64,000 nt of DNA, taken from positions 62,001 through 126,000 of the forward strand of contig CBDFKQ010000027.1 of the NCBI GenBank assembly GCA_965248855.1, given 5' to 3'. The notes under the pieces are model-generated. The model was not told where the DNA came from and made no database searches. It saw only the letters and a list, made by a program, of their open reading frames with translations. The DNA comes from CBDFKQ01 sp965248855 (GTDB lineage: Bacteria > Bacteroidota > Bacteroidia > Cytophagales > 172606-1). The position numbers were made by a program, and so were the translations under genes. Shown piece after piece: positions 17,134 to 26,742 of the stretch (the stretch's first letter is position 1; each line of letters begins with the position of its first letter).

Positions 17134-17739
17134 TCAATTATTAAGAATTTCAATTGATGCTGCTTCAGAAATTAAAAATTTTCTTTTTGTGGCAGTTTCT
17201 TCACATAGCACACGCGTACGTTTTTTAATTAATTTTTTAAAAATTCTTCCACTTAATTTAAAAGTATCGCCGTCCTTTAAATCGGACAGTAAATTTTCTG
17301 TTTCCGTTTGATCATAAATCCTTAAAGATTTTAATAATTTAATGTCGGCACATGAAGATGCTTTAGGATTTTGAATATAATTTTGAAGATTGACCAATAT
17401 ATTTTCCGGGAAGATATAATTATTTAAAATAGGTATCATTAAATCACGAAAATGAGCTTTCCATTCTTTTCCGTGGGGGGCTTTTCGGCGTTTATGAGCA
17501 ACATGAACTTTATAATGTGCCACCTCATGCAGATAAGTAATTGTAAAAGCAAATGGATTTAAATTTTCATTTACAGTAATTTGGTGCCCGCGTACCGGAT
17601 TATAACTATAATCTCCCAACTTGGATTGACGTTTTCTTGTAATTTTAAAAATAAAATTATTTTCTTCAAAAAGATTAAAGCAATAATCAGCAGCTCCAAC
17701 GGGAAAATGTTTTTCAAAAAAATGTTTTTGTTCCTTCAC
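17134..17739 (-). CDS. SprT-like zinc metalloprotease-domain protein
   Basis: A 201-residue soluble protein with the SprT-like pattern: LGDYSYNPVRGHQITVNENL ahead of the helix YLHEVAHYKVHVAHKRR, giving HExxH at 71-75, and a further basic segment APHGKEWKAHF that supplies a third metal ligand. SprT-like domains are related to the eukaryotic DNA-protein crosslink protease SPRTN, but the role of bacterial members is poorly known. The C-terminal region after residue 140 contains short beta strands and resembles an appended zinc-ribbon-like position without clear Cys pairs. The cytochrome b5-like gene ends 16 bp upstream, suggesting co-transcription. Confidence 0.85.
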   Translation of the reverse strand: MKEQKHFFEKHFPVGAADYCFNLFEENNFIFKITRKRQSKLGDYSYNPVRGHQITVNENLNPFAFTITYLHEVAHYKVHVAHKRRKAPHGKEWKAHFRDLMIPILNNYIFPENILVNLQNYIQNPKASSCADIKLLKSLRIYDQTETENLLSDLKDGDTFKLSGRIFKKLIKKRTRVLCEETATKRKFLISEAASIEILNN

Positions 17740-17755
17740 TTAATAATCTTTTAAT

Positions 17756-17983
17756 CTAATTTAATTTGCCTACAACTTCAAATTTATCAAAAACAAAATC
17801 AGTATGAGGTGCATCTTTTAATTCATCTGTTAAGTCTTGTCCTGCCCAATGCTCATAATGCTTTCCATTTTTCCACAATCGCGATTTTTTCACATCATAT
17901 ATTATCCCTTTATAAGCAATCCAAATTTCTTCCATATCAGACCCATTGCGTAAGGCAAGTTGGTTTTTGGTAAATATTTTCAT
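17756..17983 (-). CDS. Small cytochrome b5-like heme/steroid-binding-domain protein
   Basis: A 75-residue protein that is almost entirely one cytochrome b5-like domain: WIAYKGIIYDVKKSRLWKNG leads to HYEHWAGQDLTDELKDAPH and ends in FDKFEVVGKL. This is the compact type found as a stand-alone protein in many anaerobes and Bacteroidota, in which His residues near HYEHWAG and APH could bind heme, though some members bind no heme. There is no signal peptide, so it is cytosolic. It is the first gene of a presumed operon with the SprT-like and DUF6090-like genes. Confidence 0.85.
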   Translation of the reverse strand: MKIFTKNQLALRNGSDMEEIWIAYKGIIYDVKKSRLWKNGKHYEHWAGQDLTDELKDAPHTDFVFDKFEVVGKLN

Positions 17984-18068
17984 GATGGAAATAATGTTTA
18001 AAAACTCTTACATGATAAATGTAATAACAATTTATTTATTCTGAATTTAAATTTAAATCACTGTACAC

Positions 18069-18101
18069 AAAAAAAGGCGGAACTTAAGTTCCACCTTTTT
18101 T
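18069..18101 (-). terminator. Rho-independent terminator after carB
   Basis: Hairpin built on the palindrome GGAACTTAAGTTCC extended by AAAAAGG and CCTTTTT with one mismatch. It lies 46 bp past the carB stop and could also act for the other strand, but no plus-strand gene ends here. Confidence 0.85.
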
Positions 18102-18147
18102 ATTTAACCCTTTTTTGAAATCAGTAAGAATAAAATTTAAAAATAGA

Positions 18148-21003
18148 TTATCTGCTTAAATATATATTCCTTTTATTATAGATTTCAAGGAAGTAATCAT
18201 CTTGTAAATCATCGATAAAATAAATGGCTTCTCCGGTTGATTTCATTTCCGGGCCTAATTCTTTATTCACATCAGGAAATTTACTGAATGAAAAAACCGG
18301 AACCTTGATAGCGTATCCTTTTTTAACAGGTTTAAAATCAAAGTCAGTAACCTTTTTCGCACCAATCATAACTTTGGTTGCATAGTTTACATAAGGCTCC
18401 TGATAGGCTTTACAAATAAATGGGACTGTACGTGAAGCGCGAGGATTTGCTTCAATAATATATACGGTATCGTTTTTAATTGCAAATTGTATATTTATTA
18501 AACCAACTGTTCTTAAAGCTAGTGCAATTTTTTTAGTATAGGTTTCAATTTGATTAATAACATTTTCGCTCAAATCAAAGGGTGGTAAAACAGCATATGA
18601 ATCACCGGAGTGAATTCCGGCAGGTTCTATGTGTTCCATTATACCGATTATGTATACATTTTCTCCATCACATATGGCATCTGCCTCGGCTTCTACAGCA
18701 TTTTCTAGAAAATGATCCAATAAAATTTTATTATCAGGGATATCCTGTAAAATTTTTACAACATGCTCTTCTAATTCTGTTTCGTTAATAACGATTTTCA
18801 TGCTCTGCCCACCCAATACATAACTTGGACGAACCAATAATGGAAAACCAAGTGTTCTTGAAAGTTCAACTGCCGAATCTGCGTCATCAATTACACCAAA
18901 TTGTGGATATGGTATATCGTTTTCTTTTAATAAAGTTGAAAAACTTCCTCTGTCTTCTGCTAAATCCAAAGCTTCAAAACTTGTTCCTAATATTTTAATT
19001 CCATAGCGACTTAATTTTTCGGCAAGTTTTAATGCTGTTTGTCCACCTAATTGAACAATTACTCCTTCCGGTTTTTCGTGTTGAATTATTTCATAAATCG
19101 TTTCCCAAAAAACAGGTTCAAAATAAAGTTTATCTGCAATATCAAAATCTGTTGATACGGTTTCGGGGTTGCAATTAATCATTATGGTTTCATATCCACA
19201 TTCTTTCGCTGCCAACACACCATGCACACATGAATAATCAAACTCTATCCCCTGCCCTATCCTGTTTGGACCGGAACCCAGAACCACAACTTTCTTTCTA
19301 TTTGAAACTACAGATTCATTTACTTCACTTTTATTATTTTCCGTTAGCGGTTCGTAGTTACTTTCATTTGTAAAAGTGGAATAATAATATGGGGTTTTTG
19401 CTTCAAATTCAGCAGCGCAGGTATCTACACATTTATAAATTCTTTTTATTCCAAGCGCATTTCTTTTTGTATAAATTTCACTTTCCAGGCAATTCAATAA
19501 ATGGGCAACTTGCCTGTCTGCATATCCTTTTTTCTTGGCGGTGTATAATAGATCTGTCGGAATAGTATCAAAAGTGTATTTTTCAATTTCATATTCCATC
19601 AAAACCATTTCTTCGATTTGATGAAGAAACCATGGATCAATTTTGGATAATTTTTGTATGGTTTTAAATGAAATACCAAGTTTAAATGCATCATAAATAT
19701 GAAACAAACGATTCCAACTTGGATATTTTAAACTGTTTAATATCAATTCCTGATCTGTAACTTCTTTTCCATCAGCACCCAATCCATTTCTTTTAATCTC
19801 TAAAGATTGACATGCCTTTTGAAGTGCTTCCTGAAAATTACTTCCAATTGCCATTACTTCACCAACAGATTTCATTTGCAAGCCCAAATGCCTGTCAGCT
19901 CCTTTAAATTTATCAAAATTCCAACGAGGGATTTTTACGACAACATAATCCAAGGCAGGTTCAAAGTAAGCTGATGTTGTTTTTGTAATTTGGTTTGGTA
20001 ATTCATCAAGATTATAACCTATTGCCAATTTAGCAGCAATTTTTGCAATTGGATAACCGGTTGCTTTACTTGCCAATGCTGAAGAACGAGATACGCGGGG
20101 ATTGATTTCAATTACAATAATATCATCCGTATCAGGGTTTACAGAAAATTGAATATTGCATCCTCCTGCAAACATTCCAATTCCATTCATTGCCTTTATT
20201 GCCTGATTCCGCATTTTCTGATATACTGTATCAGATAAAGTCATTGCGGGTGCAACTGTTACTGAATCACCCGTATGAATGCCCATCGGGTCAAAATTTT
20301 CGATGGAGCAAATTATTATTACATTCCCATTGCTGTCTCTTAATAATTCCAACTCATATTCTTTCCAACCACTTATGCTTTGCTCAACTAATACTTCATG
20401 TATGGGAGATGCTGTCAAGCCTCTTGTTAATGCTTCATCAAATTTAGCAGGGTCTTCAACAAATCCACCACCTGTTCCTGCTAAAGTAAATGAAGGACGA
20501 ATAACCAAAGGAAAGCCAATTTTTTGTGCTATTTCTTTTCCTTCTAAATAAGATTTGGCGGTCGACCCCTTGCAAACACCCAAATCTAATTCAATCATTC
20601 TTAAACGAAATTTTTCGCGGTCTTCAGTGGTGTGTATGGCTTCTATATCCACTCCAATAATTTCTACACCATATTTTTTCCATAAACCTGCCTTATCGCA
20701 ATCAATTGCCAAGTTTAACGCAGTTTGACCACCCATTGTAGGTAAAACCGCATCAATATTATGGTTTTCAAGTATTTCCTTTATATATTTTTTTTCTAGA
20801 GGCTTTAAGTAAATGTGATTCGCCGTGAGCGGATCAGTCATAATTGTAGCCGGATTTGAATTGATAAGAATTACTTCTATCCCTTCTTCTCTTAGAGAAC
20901 GGGCGGCTTGTGTGCCGGAGTAATCAAATTCACAGGCTTGACCAATAACTATAGGACCGGATCCAATAATGAGAACGGATTTAATATTTTTATTTTTGGG
21001 CAT
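18148..21003 (-). CDS. carB: Carbamoyl-phosphate synthase large subunit, lacking the C-terminal MGS domain
   Basis: Makes carbamoyl phosphate from bicarbonate, ammonia (from glutamine through the small subunit) and two ATP, feeding pyrimidine and arginine synthesis. Two ATP-grasp halves are evident: the N-terminal one begins at SVLIIGSGPIVIGQACEFDY and contains PSFTLAGTGGGF and IEINPRVSRSSALASKATGY; the second begins at VVVLGSGPNRIGQGIEFDYS and contains PSYVLGGQSM and IEANPRASRTVPF. The protein is 951 residues and stops shortly after the second half, so the ~120-residue methylglyoxal-synthase-like regulatory domain of the E. coli enzyme is absent. That is a known short form in some Bacteroidota, implying loss of the usual UMP/ornithine control. 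carA is not in the window. Confidence 0.96.
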   Translation of the reverse strand: MPKNKNIKSVLIIGSGPIVIGQACEFDYSGTQAARSLREEGIEVILINSNPATIMTDPLTANHIYLKPLEKKYIKEILENHNIDAVLPTMGGQTALNLAIDCDKAGLWKKYGVEIIGVDIEAIHTTEDREKFRLRMIELDLGVCKGSTAKSYLEGKEIAQKIGFPLVIRPSFTLAGTGGGFVEDPAKFDEALTRGLTASPIHEVLVEQSISGWKEYELELLRDSNGNVIIICSIENFDPMGIHTGDSVTVAPAMTLSDTVYQKMRNQAIKAMNGIGMFAGGCNIQFSVNPDTDDIIVIEINPRVSRSSALASKATGYPIAKIAAKLAIGYNLDELPNQITKTTSAYFEPALDYVVVKIPRWNFDKFKGADRHLGLQMKSVGEVMAIGSNFQEALQKACQSLEIKRNGLGADGKEVTDQELILNSLKYPSWNRLFHIYDAFKLGISFKTIQKLSKIDPWFLHQIEEMVLMEYEIEKYTFDTIPTDLLYTAKKKGYADRQVAHLLNCLESEIYTKRNALGIKRIYKCVDTCAAEFEAKTPYYYSTFTNESNYEPLTENNKSEVNESVVSNRKKVVVLGSGPNRIGQGIEFDYSCVHGVLAAKECGYETIMINCNPETVSTDFDIADKLYFEPVFWETIYEIIQHEKPEGVIVQLGGQTALKLAEKLSRYGIKILGTSFEALDLAEDRGSFSTLLKENDIPYPQFGVIDDADSAVELSRTLGFPLLVRPSYVLGGQSMKIVINETELEEHVVKILQDIPDNKILLDHFLENAVEAEADAICDGENVYIIGIMEHIEPAGIHSGDSYAVLPPFDLSENVINQIETYTKKIALALRTVGLINIQFAIKNDTVYIIEANPRASRTVPFICKAYQEPYVNYATKVMIGAKKVTDFDFKPVKKGYAIKVPVFSFSKFPDVNKELGPEMKSTGEAIYFIDDLQDDYFLEIYNKRNIYLSR

Positions 21004-21211
21004 TATTTTTTTGTATTTAAATCCGGCAAATTTAAAATTAATAATTAAAATTTATCTGTATTTTTTTTATTTTTTTAAATTGGTTGCAGAGCTCACAATT
21101 ATTTGCAATTCTTAAATATAAATTAAATAATATTAGCAAATGAACTGTTTTATTATAAGGATAATAAATTATTTGTTTATGCTATTAATATGGTTATGTA
21201 TTATCTTAATG

Positions 21212-21940
21212 TTACACCATATGCATTTTGCTTTTTGTTGAGCAACATAACTCATTCCCTATTAAGATTGGAACAACATTATAAATATCTCTTTGGAGGC
21301 AAAATAAAATATCTTTATCTAAATTAAGGTTTTGCAGCCTTTTAACGTGTGAAGAAAGTGTTAAAAATTTGTAAAGATTATCTTTATTCGTCATGTAGAG
21401 ATTATGAGCTATTAAAGTGGAGTCGTCATCAAAAATAAAAGTACCTGTAAGCTCTTCAGCCAAAGCCCCCGCAAAAATAGTATCCTCTAAATTTATTTTT
21501 CCTTTCCAACCGGCACAAACAATTAATACATTTAATTGTTGTTCTTTTATATACTTGGCAACGGCTTTTATATTTAAAAATGAACCAATAATAACCTGTT
21601 CAGCCGCAGAAGATTTTGTTATGGCTAATGTGCCATTTGTGGTAGTAACAGCAATTTTTTTATTTTTAATATTTTCGTTTAAATAACTAAAAGGGGAGTT
21701 ATCCAAATCAAAACCCTCAATTTTACAGGCGTCCCTCTCTGCGGCGGCCATATAACCCCGGTCTTGCAAAAATTTACATTCATCTACCGATGCAACAGGG
21801 GTAATACTTTCAACTTCATTTGCAAAGGCAGTTACCATACACGAAGTAGCACGTAAAATATCAACAACTACTACAATTTTATTTTTTAAATCATATAAAT
21901 GCAAGAGTTCCGGACTCATGCAAACATCCATATTCATCAT
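21212..21940 (-). CDS. 2-phosphosulfolactate phosphatase (ComB) family protein
   Basis: A 242-residue protein matching the ComB family throughout: KIVVVVDILRATSCMVTAFA at the N-terminus, AAERDACKIEGFDLDNSP, the glycine-rich TTTNGTLAITKSS, LIVCAGWKG with LEDTIFAGAL, and SSHVKRLQNLNLDKDILFCL at the C-terminus. In methanogens the enzyme makes sulfolactate for coenzyme M. In Bacteroidota, which lack coenzyme M, the product may serve another sulfonate or an unrelated phosphate ester. It begins 14 bp after gcvT and is probably co-transcribed with it. An alternative start three codons in (MDVC) is equally possible. Confidence 0.87.
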   Translation of the reverse strand: MMNMDVCMSPELLHLYDLKNKIVVVVDILRATSCMVTAFANEVESITPVASVDECKFLQDRGYMAAAERDACKIEGFDLDNSPFSYLNENIKNKKIAVTTTNGTLAITKSSAAEQVIIGSFLNIKAVAKYIKEQQLNVLIVCAGWKGKINLEDTIFAGALAEELTGTFIFDDDSTLIAHNLYMTNKDNLYKFLTLSSHVKRLQNLNLDKDILFCLQRDIYNVVPILIGNELCCSTKSKMHMV

Positions 21941-21954
21941 TATTTCCTTTGAAA

Positions 21955-23058
21955 TTACTTATTTATGAAAGGCATTTTAACCACTTTTGCCTTATAATTT
22001 TTATCTCTGATTTTAATATAAATTTCTGCATCGGGTTTACTATATTCCGTTTTAACATAACCCATTCCAATACCAACTCCAAGTGTTGGCGAGATTGTTC
22101 CTGAAGTTACATCACCGATTTTTTCATCTGATTCGGAAAAAATTTCATAGTGGCTTCGTGGAATTGATTTTTCAATCATTTCAAAACCTACTAATTTTTT
22201 TAAAGCACCTTTTGCTTTTTGTTTTAAGTGCTGGTCTGAATTTACAAAATCCTTACTGAATTTTGTAATCCAACCTAATCCTGCTTCTAATGGTGATGTA
22301 TTATCATCGATATCATTTCCATATAAACAAAAACCCATTTCTAACCTTAATGTATCTCTTGCACCTAAACCAATAGGTTTGATTCCAAACTCTTTTCCTG
22401 CTTCGAAAATGGCGTTCCAAATGGTGTACGCATCTTCATTTTTCAAATATAATTCAAAACCACCTGCACCGGTATATCCGGTTGCGGAAATATAAACATT
22501 TTCAACACCTGCCAGTGTACCTACTTTAAATGAATATTGTTCGATTGATGATAAATCTAAATCTGTAATTTTCTGTAAGGTAGCTGCGGCTTTTGGACCC
22601 TGAACTGCAAAAAGACATGTATTATCTGATACATTCTCCATTTTTGCTCCTTCTTTATTGTAAGATTTTATCCAATTCCAATCCTTTTCAATATTTGACG
22701 CATTAACAACCAAAAAATATGAATTATCTTTTATTTTATAAATAAGCAAATCATCAACAATACCACCTTTGGTATTTGTCATACATGAATATTGAACCTT
22801 GCCATCAATTAATTTGGAAGCATCATTAGTTGTTACCTTTTGGATTAATTTTAAGGCGTCTTCACCCGTAATTCTAAACTCACCCATGTGCGAAACATCA
22901 AACACGCCAACTCCATTGCGCACGGTATTGTGCTCATCTAAATCAGAACTATAGCGAACCGGCATATTAAAGCCTGCAAAAGGGACCATTTTTGCTCCCA
23001 ATTGTATATGTAAATCATTTAAGGCGACGGTTTTTAGTGGTTGAGTGATTTCTGACAT
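21955..23058 (-). CDS. gcvT: Aminomethyltransferase, glycine cleavage system T protein
   Basis: Transfers the methylene group of the aminomethyl-lipoyl H protein to tetrahydrofolate and releases ammonia. Family landmarks are GAKMVPFAGFNMPVRYS, GVGVFDVSHMGEFRITGED, the region CLFAVQGPKAA, GYTGAGGFELYL and the C-terminal GTISPTLGVGIGMGYV. A start 18 codons further upstream exists, but the codon used here begins MSEITQPLKTV, gives a 367-residue protein of normal length, and lies just after a promoter that overlaps the longer reading. The other gcv genes are not in the window. The ComB-family gene follows immediately. Confidence 0.95.
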   Translation of the reverse strand: MSEITQPLKTVALNDLHIQLGAKMVPFAGFNMPVRYSSDLDEHNTVRNGVGVFDVSHMGEFRITGEDALKLIQKVTTNDASKLIDGKVQYSCMTNTKGGIVDDLLIYKIKDNSYFLVVNASNIEKDWNWIKSYNKEGAKMENVSDNTCLFAVQGPKAAATLQKITDLDLSSIEQYSFKVGTLAGVENVYISATGYTGAGGFELYLKNEDAYTIWNAIFEAGKEFGIKPIGLGARDTLRLEMGFCLYGNDIDDNTSPLEAGLGWITKFSKDFVNSDQHLKQKAKGALKKLVGFEMIEKSIPRSHYEIFSESDEKIGDVTSGTISPTLGVGIGMGYVKTEYSKPDAEIYIKIRDKNYKAKVVKMPFINK

Positions 23059-23074
23059 ATTTAAATTTTTATTA

Positions 23075-23114
23075 ATTATTGCAAATCTAATGTTTTGAGT
23101 TCGGCATGACAAAA
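23075..23114 (-). promoter_or_regulatory. Promoter of gcvT
   Basis: On the minus strand, TTTTG (23114-23110) is followed after a 20-base spacer by TAGATTTG (23089-23082), matching the Bacteroidota consensus TTTG...TAnnTTTG. The predicted start site is near 23075, about 17 nt before the preferred gcvT start codon, and this excludes the longer reading frame start. Confidence 0.7.
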
Positions 23115-23205
23115 TCTAATTAAAAAAAATTATTCTAAGTTTTATTCAATCATTGGTACGATTTCTTTACAAACAATAAAATAAATTAATTTAAACTAAA
23201 ATGAA

Positions 23206-23733
23206 ATGAAAAACATATTTTATACCATTCTTATCTTACTTGGATTAAGCACTGCGCATGTTGCATATGCACAAAATCAGGATATACTTTCAATAATTAA
23301 TGCTTCAAAAAATCATTCCAATTTAAAAGATGCATTAAAAAATGCTGATATGTCGGAATCCCTAAAAGAAAAAGGACCATATACTTTTTTTGCCCCAATC
23401 AATCTAGCTTTCGATAAAATGGCTCCGGAAAGTACTTTTGATGAATTAAACAAACCTGAAAACAAAGAGAAACTTCGTGGAATGATTTCGTATTTAATTT
23501 TAAAAGAAAAAATAGATTTAATTAAACTTTCACATCTAATAAGAGTGGGCAAGGGCAAAACAAATTTGACAACAATAGAAAATGGAAAAATTTTAGTTTC
23601 GCTTGAAGGAAAAAAAATTAAATTATCTGATGAGAGAGGAAATCATGCTTTTATAATAGGTGCAGGGAAACAAGCTTCGAATGGAATTGTTTATGAAATA
23701 GATCAATTACTTCTACCTAAAAAGAAGAATTAA
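23206..23733 (+). CDS. Secreted fasciclin-domain protein
   Basis: A 175-residue protein with a Sec signal peptide (ending near AHVAYAQNQ) and a single fasciclin (FAS1) domain. Visible motifs are LKEKGPYTFFAPINLAFDKM (the H1 box) and the C-terminal GIVYEIDQLLLP (the H2 box). FAS1 domains mediate adhesion or protein contacts outside the cell; single-domain secreted forms are common in Bacteroidota. The gene is monocistronic and converges on the nuo operon. No ligand can be inferred. Confidence 0.93.
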   Translation: MKNIFYTILILLGLSTAHVAYAQNQDILSIINASKNHSNLKDALKNADMSESLKEKGPYTFFAPINLAFDKMAPESTFDELNKPENKEKLRGMISYLILKEKIDLIKLSHLIRVGKGKTNLTTIENGKILVSLEGKKIKLSDERGNHAFIIGAGKQASNGIVYEIDQLLLPKKKN

Positions 23734-23752
23734 TTTTTTTCCTATTCTTTAA

Positions 23753-23788
23753 AAACTAAATCTTTATATTATTATAGAGATTTAGTTT
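23753..23788. terminator. Terminator shared by the fasciclin gene and the nuo operon
   Basis: Stem AAACTAAATCT with AGATTTAGTTT around a 14-base A/T loop. Its outer edge touches the nuoN stop codon. On the minus strand the stem is followed by GTTTTT, so it should stop the nuo transcript; on the plus strand the T tract is interrupted. Confidence 0.65.
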
Positions 23789-25163
23789 ATTTTAAAATTT
23801 CACTAAAAATTTGTGGCATTATTCCTAAAACAAGTGTAGTAACGGAAGTAATTACTAAAACCAATTGGTAAGCAGGTGAAAGATTAATTTCAATATTATC
23901 TCCGGGTTTCATATACATGGCTATAATTACCTTAAAATAATAATATACACCAACTGCTGTCATTAAAATAGCAGGTATTAACACCCAAACCAAATTTTGC
24001 TCTAAAGCGCTGACAAAAACGAAAAACTTTCCAAAAAAACCGGCAGTTAGTGGAATACCGGCAAGTGATAAACTGCAAATCGTCATCACAAATGCCAAGC
24101 TTGGATTGCTTTTTCCTAAACCATTAAAAGCTTCGAAGTTTTCTGATCCTTTTGCATCAGATACTGCCATTAAAACTCCAAATGCGCCTACACTTGCAAT
24201 ACTGTAAGCTAATGAATAAAATAATATTGCTTTTTGAGAAAATCCTGAAAGGGCTAATAAAGCAATAATCATATAACCCGCATGTGAAATGCTTGAATAT
24301 GCCATCATGCGTTTTGTATTTTTTTGAAAGGTTGCTGTGACATTTCCAATCAAAAGGGTTAAAACACAAATAGAGGCTAAAATTATTATCCAAGTTTCCT
24401 GAATTCCTGAAAAACATAGAGTAATCAACCTTAAAAGAGCAGCGAAGCCTGCAGTTTTAACGATGGTTGACATATATATTGTGAATAAAGTGGGCGTGCC
24501 TTCATAAACATCAGGAGTCCAAAAATGGAATGGAGCTGCAGAAACTTTAAATAACATTCCTATTAATATTAAAAGAGTACCGACTGCAATTATAGCTTTA
24601 TTTCCGGTTGTAGAAGAAATAATGCTTCCAATGATATGTGTGTCAAACGAACCTGTTCCACCATAAATTAAAGCAATACCAAATAATAAAATTCCGGTTG
24701 CAAATGCACCCATTAAAAAATATTTTAATGCAGCTTCATTCGATTTTAAATTTCTTTGATCACTTCCGGCCAGTATATACATACTAATAGAAAGAATTTC
24801 CAGACCGACAAATAATATAATCATGTTTCCAAAACTAACCATCATTATAGCGCCTACTGCCGCAAAAAGCATTAATGCATAGTATTCTGCCAAATGGGAA
24901 TCTTTATTTCGAATATATTTTTGAGAGAGAGGTAAGATTAATAATACAGTTATTAATATAATTCCTGTAAAGGCTACTGAGGCATTATCAACTTTAAGCA
25001 TTCCACCAAAATAATCTTTTGGGTGGTTCCAATCTGTAAAATTTATGGCAAGCGCCGCAAAAACAAATGTTAATGCAATAGGTAATAGTATTTGTTTGTT
25101 TTTTAAAAAACCTAAAAACAATATTACAATACCAAAAACGGAAAGAAATATTATCGAATTCAT
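23787..25163 (-). CDS. nuoN: NADH-quinone oxidoreductase subunit N
   Basis: A 458-residue antiporter-like subunit of the complex I membrane arm with about 14 helices. Family features include a conserved Glu-containing segment (LFVGLEILSISMYILAGS), FKVSAAPFHFWTPDVYEGTP with the proton-path Lys and the discontinuous helix, and MMAYSSISHAGYMIIALLAL. It is the last gene of the nuo operon, ending in the terminator that lies against its stop codon. Confidence 0.96.
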   Translation of the reverse strand: MNSIIFLSVFGIVILFLGFLKNKQILLPIALTFVFAALAINFTDWNHPKDYFGGMLKVDNASVAFTGIILITVLLILPLSQKYIRNKDSHLAEYYALMLFAAVGAIMMVSFGNMIILFVGLEILSISMYILAGSDQRNLKSNEAALKYFLMGAFATGILLFGIALIYGGTGSFDTHIIGSIISSTTGNKAIIAVGTLLILIGMLFKVSAAPFHFWTPDVYEGTPTLFTIYMSTIVKTAGFAALLRLITLCFSGIQETWIIILASICVLTLLIGNVTATFQKNTKRMMAYSSISHAGYMIIALLALSGFSQKAILFYSLAYSIASVGAFGVLMAVSDAKGSENFEAFNGLGKSNPSLAFVMTICSLSLAGIPLTAGFFGKFFVFVSALEQNLVWVLIPAILMTAVGVYYYFKVIIAMYMKPGDNIEINLSPAYQLVLVITSVTTLVLGIMPQIFSEILK

Positions 25164-25207
25164 GAATTAATAATTAAATGGATTATCTATGAAGATGTTT
25201 CCGAAAT

Positions 25208-26674
25208 TTATTTTAAACCTAAACTGCTATTTGTTGCTGCTTTTAAAATCTCAACAATAGCCGGTTCAGAAACTTTTAAAAATAGGTTTGGATAAATACC
25301 AATAACAAAAACCATTACAGCTAAAGGAATTAAAGTTAATTTCTCTGTTAAATTCAAGTCATTTATTGATGATGTTAATTCATTGCTTTCTCCTAACATA
25401 ACCTTTTGAAACATTCGAAGCATATATACTGCGCCAAATATTATTGTTGATCCTGCAATCACCGACATCCATGCCTTGTATTCGTAAATTCCCTTCAATA
25501 ATAAAAACTCACCGATAAATCCATTTGTTAATGGTAGTGCAACACTGCCTAATAGCAAAATCATAAATAAAACAGTGAGGTAAGGGGCGTTCTTTGTTAT
25601 ACCACCTAACTTAGTTATATCCCTTGTATGTAATCGATCACTTATAATTTGAACGATAAAAAAGATTCCCACTACATTTATTCCATGGCTAAGCATTTGA
25701 ATAACTGAGCCTTGAAGACCTGAAAGAGATAAAGAAAAAACACCTGCAGCCATTAAACCCACATGGGAGAATGACGAATAAGCAATTAATCTTTTAATAT
25801 CATTTTGTTGAATAGCAATGATTGCACCATATACTATTCCAATTATTGATAATACCATTACGGTTGTACCCCATTGTTGAACGCCTAATGGTACAATTGG
25901 CAAAATCCACCTGATTACTCCATAAATACCCATTTTTAACATAATTCCGGATAATAACATGGTTGCAGGAGTTGGCGACTCGGTATAGGTATCCGGTTGC
26001 CAGGTATGGAAAGGAAATATTGGCATTTTTATTGCAAATGCTACGAATAAACCCCAAAATAAAATTCCCTGAGTTTTAGAACTTAAAGCCAAGTTATACA
26101 TAGCTTTAATATCTGATGTATGGGTTCCGGGTGTAGAAAAATATAAATAAGATAGTGAAACCAACATAAACAAGCTCCCTAGCATTGTATAAATAAAAAA
26201 CTTAAATGTAACTTCAATCCTTCTTTCACCTCCCCATAAGCCTGCTATGAAATAAATTGGCACTAGTGCCACTTCCCAGAAAAAATAAAATAAAAATGCA
26301 TCAAGCGAAACAAATACACCAATTAAACCTGCTTGCATTAATAAAATAAGAGCATAAAATGATGCAGGGTTTTCATAATCATGAGTAAATGTTGAGAGTA
26401 TTATAAGAGGTACTAAAAAAGTTGTTAATAAAACAAGTAATAAGCTTATTCCGTCCATTCCAACATTAAAGCTAATTCCTAATGAAGGAATCCAATTTAA
26501 TTTTAAAGCATAATTTGTACCTGCTTCAATAGAAAACTGGCTAAACGCCCATACTGCAATAGCAAATTCTAAGATTGTTAAAAGCAAGGCTGCTCTTTTT
26601 ACCGCTTTTCCATTAAAAAACAACAATAACATGGCCGAGGTAGCCGGAAAAAGAAGTAAAATAGCTGTAATCAT
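25208..26674 (-). CDS. nuoM: NADH-quinone oxidoreductase subunit M
   Basis: A 488-residue proton-pumping antiporter-like subunit. Landmarks are the FFWEVALVPIYFIAGLWGGE segment with its essential Glu, IKMPIFPFHTWQPDTYTESP with the discontinuous helix 7, and RLIAYSSFSHVGLMAAGVFS. Length and order (between L and N) are as expected. It lies 44 bp upstream of nuoN. Confidence 0.96.
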   Translation of the reverse strand: MITAILLLFPATSAMLLLFFNGKAVKRAALLLTILEFAIAVWAFSQFSIEAGTNYALKLNWIPSLGISFNVGMDGISLLLVLLTTFLVPLIILSTFTHDYENPASFYALILLMQAGLIGVFVSLDAFLFYFFWEVALVPIYFIAGLWGGERRIEVTFKFFIYTMLGSLFMLVSLSYLYFSTPGTHTSDIKAMYNLALSSKTQGILFWGLFVAFAIKMPIFPFHTWQPDTYTESPTPATMLLSGIMLKMGIYGVIRWILPIVPLGVQQWGTTVMVLSIIGIVYGAIIAIQQNDIKRLIAYSSFSHVGLMAAGVFSLSLSGLQGSVIQMLSHGINVVGIFFIVQIISDRLHTRDITKLGGITKNAPYLTVLFMILLLGSVALPLTNGFIGEFLLLKGIYEYKAWMSVIAGSTIIFGAVYMLRMFQKVMLGESNELTSSINDLNLTEKLTLIPLAVMVFVIGIYPNLFLKVSEPAIVEILKAATNSSLGLK

Positions 26675-26742
26675 ATTTGAAATTTAATATTTTCGTATGT
26701 GATATATATAATTATCACTTATACAAGAACTTTTAAGAAATA

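Noticed and set aside
23059..23112. Longer gcvT beginning MSCRTQNIRF
   Set aside because: A matching promoter lies within this part, so it would be untranscribed leader, and the residues do not resemble gcvT.
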